Program-made: the position numbers and the translations under genes
Source of the DNA: an uncultured Alistipes sp.
Lineage (GTDB): Bacteria; Bacteroidota; Bacteroidia; Bacteroidales; Rikenellaceae
Reading direction: 5' to 3'
Length of the DNA: 64,000 nt
Assembly (NCBI GenBank): GCA_947623305.1
Contig: CANQGQ010000002.1
Location: forward strand, 224,955 to 288,954
Notes under the pieces: model-generated
Told to the model about the DNA's origin: nothing
The model's input: the letters and a program-made list of their open reading frames with translations, nothing else
Databases searched by the model: none
Shown: piece by piece, positions 59,237-64,000 of the stretch
Numbering within the stretch: the stretch's first letter is position 1
Layout of the letters: every line of letters begins with the position of its first letter

Positions 59237-62200
59237 CCGCAAACAAAGGTTGCGGGACAACATCGAGGCGATACGGACGGCATTCGTCCTTGACAGGGAA
59301 CAACGCACCCCCACCGCACGCGAAAGGCTCTTGTTGGAGCGTTATTGCGGTTTCGGCGGTCTGAAATGTATTCTGAACCCTGAAAGGGAACTGACGGATG
59401 CCGTCCACTGGGCGAAATCCGACCTCGAACTGTTTGCCCCTACCGTGGAACTACACAAGTTACTACGGGAGAATACAAAAGACGATACGGAGTATAAACG
59501 GTACATGGATGCCATGAAGCAATCCGTCCTGACCGCTTTCTATACTCCGCCGGAGATAACAGGCACTATTGCGGATGTGCTACATGAACACGGCATACGT
59601 CCCGACCGGGTACTGGAACCGTCGGCAGGCGTTGGCGCATTTGTGGATGCCGTATTAGAGAACAAGCCGGACGCGGACATCATGGCTTTTGAGAAAGACC
59701 TGATGACGGGCAAGATATTGAGACACCTGCATTCCGACCAGAAAGTAAGGATACAGGGGTACGAGAAAATTGAAAAGCCGTTCATGAACCATTTTGATCT
59801 GGCTATCTCCAATATCCCGTTTGGCGATGTGGCTGTGTTCGACCCGGAATTTACCAACAGCCATGACGTGGCAAGACGGTCGGCATCCAAGACGATACAC
59901 AACTATTTCTTTCTGAAAAGCCTTGATGCGGTGCGTGAAGGCGGAATCGTGGCGTTCATTACCTCGCAGGGGGTGTTGGATGCCCCGACCAATGCGCCCA
60001 TACGCGAGTATATGATGAACCACGCCAATCTGGTGGGCGTTGCCCGTCTGCCGAACAACCTTTTTACAGAAAATGCGGGTACGGAGGTGGGCAGTGATTT
60101 GATTATCCTGCAAAAGAACAGCGGAAAGAACGGGGAACGGTATTATAATGAGAAACTTTTTGTGCAAACAGAACAGACCCCTATCGGCACTTCCGTAAAT
60201 GGGTATGTATGGAGCATCGGTTCGCTTTCCCACACGGATTTGATCAAAAGTACCGACCCTTACGGAAAGCCTGCCTATAAGCTCATGCACAGAGGCGATA
60301 CCGTACAACTGGCGGAAGACTTACGGGAACATCTGAAAATAGAACTGCACCAACTCAACAGGGAACTCTACGAAAGACATAGCCTGCATCCGACGCAAAC
60401 GGAAAGTACGGATAAAAGTATGAATGTGGAAGTACAGCCGTCTCCAAAAGTGGAAGCGGCAACTTCTACCGCTAATGTTTTTATCACAGAAGCGGAGAAA
60501 CCGAAATCTCAATCCATAGACGAGAAGCCGGAGATTGAGCCACGCCAGACGAATCATTCAAATGCCGTTCAGCTCACTCTGCTTGACCTTTGGGGTATGC
60601 CCATAGAAGAACCTGCCAAAAAGAAAAAGGCAACCAAAAAGGAAAACAAGGCAAAGCGTGTACCATCCAAACCGAAGCCGCCGGTTATGGCTGCATCTCC
60701 TGTTGAATCCGTCAAGCCTGCACCCGAAAGCAAGGAGGCAAAACCGGAAAATGCCGGGAAACAAAGCGACCCTGACGACATCTATGCAACACTGGATTGG
60801 GAAACCAATCCGCCCATCAACGGTTTTTACGAAACGATGATGAGCCTGACACCGGAACGGCGCAAGGCTCTACGGCTTGAAGCGGAACGGCACAGACAGG
60901 AACAACTGAAAAAGTCGGGTGTCAAGGACACGCTGAATCCAGCCTTTGTGCCTTCGTCGGGTAACCAAGCGGAGCAAAAGGAAGCAGCAAAACAACCCAA
61001 AGCACAGCTGGAAGCAACTCCCGTTCCTGTTACGGACAATAGCCAAAGTGAGAAAGCAACCACTTCACTATTCCCTGAATTTGAAACGGAAAAGCCGAAG
61101 GAGGAAGTACCCGACCTTACGCCGCGTCCCTATCACCGCACGCCGGAAATGCACCTGCGTGAAGGTTCGCTGGTGGCAAACAGGGCGCGTGACATCGGTT
61201 ATCTGAAGGACATCACTCCCTACGGAGCGACTTTCCAACCGCTTGGACTGACAGGCTACCAAAAAGAAAAAGCGTTGCTGTATGTATCGCTCCGTGACGC
61301 ATACGAGCGGTTGTACCGCTATGAATCGAACAGACACGAGGCAAATGTTCCATGGCGTGAACACCTTAATACCTGTTACGACGAGTTTGTCATGCGTTAT
61401 GGCAACCTCAACGCCAAACAGAATGTGAAGTTAGTAATGATGGATGCCGGAGGGCGCGACATCCTTTCGCTGGAACGCGTGGAGGACGGCAAGTTCGTCA
61501 AGGCGGACATCTTCGACCGTCCCGTTTCCTTCTCGGTGGAGAACCACGCCAATGTCGGCTCTCCCGAAGAAGCCTTGTCCGCATCGCTCAACAAGTACGG
61601 TACGGTCAATCTCGGCTATATGCAGGGGATAACAGACAATACGGAAGAAGAACTGCTCAACGCCCTCAAGGGACGTATCTTCTATAATCCGCTCGTAACC
61701 GGTTACGAGATCAAAGACCGCTTCATCGCGGGGAACGTGATAGAGAAAGCGGAGCGCATAGAGGCATGGATAGGCGGTAATCCCGAAAACGAAAGATTAC
61801 CGGAGGTGAAACAGGCTTTGGAGGCTTTGAAGGAAGCCGAACCGCAGCGTATCGCTTTTGAAGACCTCGACTTCAACTTCGGTGAACGCTGGATTCCCAC
61901 GGGCGTGTATGCCGCATACATGAGCCATCTTTTCGACACGGATGTGAAAATCGCCTATTCCGCCAGCATGGACGAGTTTTCCGTGGCGTGTGGCTACCGC
62001 ACCATGAAGATCACGGACGAGTTTCTGGTAAAGGGCTATTACCGGAACTATGACGGTATGCACCTGTTGAAACACGCTTTGCACAACACCTGTCCCGACA
62101 TGATGAAAAGTATCGGCAAGGACGAGAACGGCAATGACATCAAGGTGCGTGATAGCGAGGGCATACAGCTTGCCAACGCCAAGATTGACGAGATACGGGG

Positions 62201-63947
62201 TGGGTTCTCGGAATGGTTGGAAGAGCAGTCACCGCAGTTCAAGGAACGGCTCGTGACAATGTATAACCGCAAGTTCAACTGTTTCGTGCGCCCGAAGTAT
62301 GACGGCTCGCACCAGACGTTTCCTGACCTCAACCTGAAAGGGCTGGCAAGTCGGGGGATTCAAAGCGTTTATCCGTCGCAAAAGGATTGCGTCTGGATGA
62401 TAAAACAGAATGGCGGCGGGATATGCGACCATGAAGTCGGAACAGGTAAAACGCTGATAATGTGTATTGCAGCGCATGAAATGAAACGTCTAAACTTGGC
62501 GCACAAGCCGATGATTATCGGATTGAAAGCGAACGTGGCGGAGATTGCCGCAACCTATCAGGCGGCATATCCTAATGCGAGGATTCTCTACGCTTCGGAA
62601 AAGGATTTTTCTACCGCCAACCGCGTGCGTTTCTTCAACAACATCAAGAACAATGACTACGATTGCGTCATCATGTCGCACGACCAATTTGGTAAGATAC
62701 CGCAGTCACCGGAGTTGCAGCAACGCATCCTGCAAGCGGAGCTTGACACGGTGGAGGAAAACCTCGAAGTCTTGCGGCAGCAGGGCAAGAACGTGTCGCG
62801 GGCGATGCTGAAAGGATTGGAGAAACGCAAGCACAACCTTGAAGCGAAGCTGGAAAAAGTGGAATACGCCATCAAATCCCGCACGGACGACGTGGTGGAC
62901 TTCAAGCAGATGGGTATCGACCACATCTTCATTGACGAATCGCACCAATTTAAGAACTTGACTTTCAACACCCGGCATGACCGTGTGGCGGGGTTGGGAA
63001 ACTCGGAAGGAAGCCAGAAAGCCCTGAATATGCTCTTTGCCATACGCACCATACAGGAGCGCACCGGCAAGGACTTGGGGGCGACATTTCTTTCCGGCAC
63101 GACCATATCCAACAGCTTGACGGAATTGTACCTGCTCTTCAAATACCTACGTCCGAAGGAACTGGAACGGCAGGACATCCGCTGCTTCGACGCATGGGCG
63201 GCAATCTTCGCCAAGAAGACGACCGACTTCGAGTTCAACGTGACAAACAATGTGGTACAGAAGGAGCGTTTCCGCTACTTCATCAAAGTTCCGGAGCTTG
63301 CGGCCTTCTACAACGAGATCACCGATTACCGCACAGCGGAAGACGTGGGCGTGGACCGTCCGCACAAGAACGAGATACTGCACAACATTCCTCCTACGCC
63401 CGACCAAGAGTATTTCATCAAACAACTGATGGAATTTGCCAAGACGGGCGACGCCACGCTACTGGGCAGGCTACCTTTGTCGGAAACGGAGGAGAAGGCA
63501 AAGATGCTCATCGCCACCGACTACGCGCGGAAGATGGCTTTGGATATGCGCATGATAGACCCCAATTACGAAGACCATCCCGACAACAAGGCGAGCCACT
63601 GCGCCAAAATGATAGCGGAGTATTACCACAAATACGACGCGCACAAGGGAACGCAGTTCGTCTTCTCGGATTTGGGGACATACCAGCCGGGAGACGGGTG
63701 GAACGTGTACAGCGAGATAAAGCGGAAACTGACGGAGGATTACGGCATACCGGCAAGCGAGGTGCGCTTCATTCAGGAGTGCAAGAGCGACAAGGTACGC
63801 AAGGCGGTAATAGATGCCATGAACGCCGGAACGGTGCGCGTGCTGTTCGGTTCCACCTCCATGCTCGGAACGGGCGTAAACGCGCAGAAACGGTGCGTGG
63901 CTATCCATCATCTTGATACGCCGTGGGTGCGACATGAAGTCGCATAG
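59226..63947 (+). CDS. Giant methylase-helicase of the element, interrupted at 63926
   Basis: As read, 1573 residues. An N-terminal N6-adenine methyltransferase domain has [14 protein letters not shown] and the NPPY-like motif AISNIPFGD (NIPF 196-199). A Pro/Lys-rich linker follows (about 385-620). A SNF2-type helicase has Walker A HEVGTGKT (Lys1075) and Walker [10 protein letters not shown] (Asp1237), then a second RecA-like lobe. The reading stops in HHLDTPW followed by VRHEVA and TAG, just where relatives continue with a PSDLxQRxGR-type helicase motif VI. I infer that the last true codon here is TGG 63924-63926 and that the rest of the gene lies beyond an inserted intron. Confidence 0.85.
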   Translation: MAFNRKQRLRDNIEAIRTAFVLDREQRTPTARERLLLERYCGFGGLKCILNPERELTDAVHWAKSDLELFAPTVELHKLLRENTKDDTEYKRYMDAMKQSVLTAFYTPPEITGTIADVLHEHGIRPDRVLEPSAGVGAFVDAVLENKPDADIMAFEKDLMTGKILRHLHSDQKVRIQGYEKIEKPFMNHFDLAISNIPFGDVAVFDPEFTNSHDVARRSASKTIHNYFFLKSLDAVREGGIVAFITSQGVLDAPTNAPIREYMMNHANLVGVARLPNNLFTENAGTEVGSDLIILQKNSGKNGERYYNEKLFVQTEQTPIGTSVNGYVWSIGSLSHTDLIKSTDPYGKPAYKLMHRGDTVQLAEDLREHLKIELHQLNRELYERHSLHPTQTESTDKSMNVEVQPSPKVEAATSTANVFITEAEKPKSQSIDEKPEIEPRQTNHSNAVQLTLLDLWGMPIEEPAKKKKATKKENKAKRVPSKPKPPVMAASPVESVKPAPESKEAKPENAGKQSDPDDIYATLDWETNPPINGFYETMMSLTPERRKALRLEAERHRQEQLKKSGVKDTLNPAFVPSSGNQAEQKEAAKQPKAQLEATPVPVTDNSQSEKATTSLFPEFETEKPKEEVPDLTPRPYHRTPEMHLREGSLVANRARDIGYLKDITPYGATFQPLGLTGYQKEKALLYVSLRDAYERLYRYESNRHEANVPWREHLNTCYDEFVMRYGNLNAKQNVKLVMMDAGGRDILSLERVEDGKFVKADIFDRPVSFSVENHANVGSPEEALSASLNKYGTVNLGYMQGITDNTEEELLNALKGRIFYNPLVTGYEIKDRFIAGNVIEKAERIEAWIGGNPENERLPEVKQALEALKEAEPQRIAFEDLDFNFGERWIPTGVYAAYMSHLFDTDVKIAYSASMDEFSVACGYRTMKITDEFLVKGYYRNYDGMHLLKHALHNTCPDMMKSIGKDENGNDIKVRDSEGIQLANAKIDEIRGGFSEWLEEQSPQFKERLVTMYNRKFNCFVRPKYDGSHQTFPDLNLKGLASRGIQSVYPSQKDCVWMIKQNGGGICDHEVGTGKTLIMCIAAHEMKRLNLAHKPMIIGLKANVAEIAATYQAAYPNARILYASEKDFSTANRVRFFNNIKNNDYDCVIMSHDQFGKIPQSPELQQRILQAELDTVEENLEVLRQQGKNVSRAMLKGLEKRKHNLEAKLEKVEYAIKSRTDDVVDFKQMGIDHIFIDESHQFKNLTFNTRHDRVAGLGNSEGSQKALNMLFAIRTIQERTGKDLGATFLSGTTISNSLTELYLLFKYLRPKELERQDIRCFDAWAAIFAKKTTDFEFNVTNNVVQKERFRYFIKVPELAAFYNEITDYRTAEDVGVDRPHKNEILHNIPPTPDQEYFIKQLMEFAKTGDATLLGRLPLSETEEKAKMLIATDYARKMALDMRMIDPNYEDHPDNKASHCAKMIAEYYHKYDAHKGTQFVFSDLGTYQPGDGWNVYSEIKRKLTEDYGIPASEVRFIQECKSDKVRKAVIDAMNAGTVRVLFGSTSMLGTGVNAQKRCVAIHHLDTPWVRHEVA

Positions 63948-64000
63948 ATAATTGTTGGAATGATATTTTAAGTATCAGCTTTAACCCGCTGTTCCGTCAG
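63927..64000 (+). mobile_element. Probable 5' end of a group II intron
   Basis: The sequence begins GTGCGAC, the GUGYG 5' consensus of group II introns, and at once forms the hairpin GTGCGAC-ATGAA-GTCGCAT, as does the start of the Lactococcus intron Ll.LtrB. It is AT-rich and breaks a conserved helicase motif precisely after a Trp codon. The reverse transcriptase gene and 3' end would be outside the window. Confidence 0.7.

Larger units (their letters stand above)
51613..64000 (+). mobile_element. CTnDOT-type integrative conjugative element, one end
   Basis: From the integrase promoter to the window edge, every recognisable gene belongs to the Bacteroides-type conjugative transposon set: IntDOT-like recombinase, RhuM-like protein, four small HTH proteins, DUF3945 protein, topoisomerase III, DUF1896 protein and methylase-helicase. 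Order and coding style match the integration/excision end of CTnDOT-family elements. GC content is a little lower than the chromosome. The true left boundary lies somewhere between about 50.1 and 51.6 kb; the mobilisation and transfer genes are beyond the window. Confidence 0.9.

Noticed and set aside
1..64000. tRNA or rRNA genes and CRISPR arrays
   Set aside because: I looked for T-loop patterns and regular direct repeats by eye and found none; the four related intergenic repeats are scattered singly and are not an array. A tRNA-finding program would be decisive.

Overview
The window looks like a chromosome segment of a high-GC Bacteroidota bacterium, most like Bacteroidales/Rikenellaceae such as Alistipes (an inference from gene content and style, not a database match). 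Supporting signs are the TAnnTTTG -7 promoter boxes, TonB receptors that start with a carboxypeptidase-regulatory-like domain, a FeoA-FeoB fusion, a DUF4153 protein, and a CTnDOT-type conjugative element.

Region 1 (1-18.5 kb) is a corrinoid locus. Leftward: cobB, a PduO-type adenosyltransferase and cobQ (cut by the window edge). Rightward, behind a cobalamin riboswitch: a BtuB-like TonB receptor, an exported CbiK-like chelatase lipoprotein, a second TonB receptor, and four ATGA-coupled two-domain proteins (CobJ-CbiC, CbiE-CbiT, CbiG-CobM, CobK-CbiD). Together these give most of the ring-contraction pathway. CobA and the C20 methyltransferase CbiL/CobI are not in the window. A convergent btuFCD-type importer follows.

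Region 2 (18.6-49.6 kb) is mostly housekeeping and transport. It holds a DUF2089 regulator with a membrane partner, purT, a HAD phosphatase, an LL-DAP-type aminotransferase, a YidE/AspT-type transporter, FeoAB with its Cys-rich partner, a complete RND efflux operon, a histone-like peptide, dnaG, smpB, tsaB, rmuC, rpe, an ABC-F ATPase, rlmB, a DUF4153 protein, a YgjP-type metalloprotease, galK, a GNAT enzyme, a ROK regulator and fabD. Four related copies of an intergenic hairpin repeat lie in this region.

Region 3 (49.6-51.6 kb) is a junction. A second cobalamin riboswitch, divergent from fabD, has no recognisable corrinoid gene after it and runs into a terminator. An AT-rich secreted-protein gene and a gene remnant follow.

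Region 4 (51.6-64 kb) is one end of an integrative conjugative element: an IntDOT-type recombinase, small HTH proteins, a DUF3945 protein and topoisomerase III in the order of the CTnDOT excision operon, DUF1896, and a giant methylase-helicase. The last gene is interrupted at a conserved Trp codon by what looks like the 5' end of a group II intron, which runs off the window.
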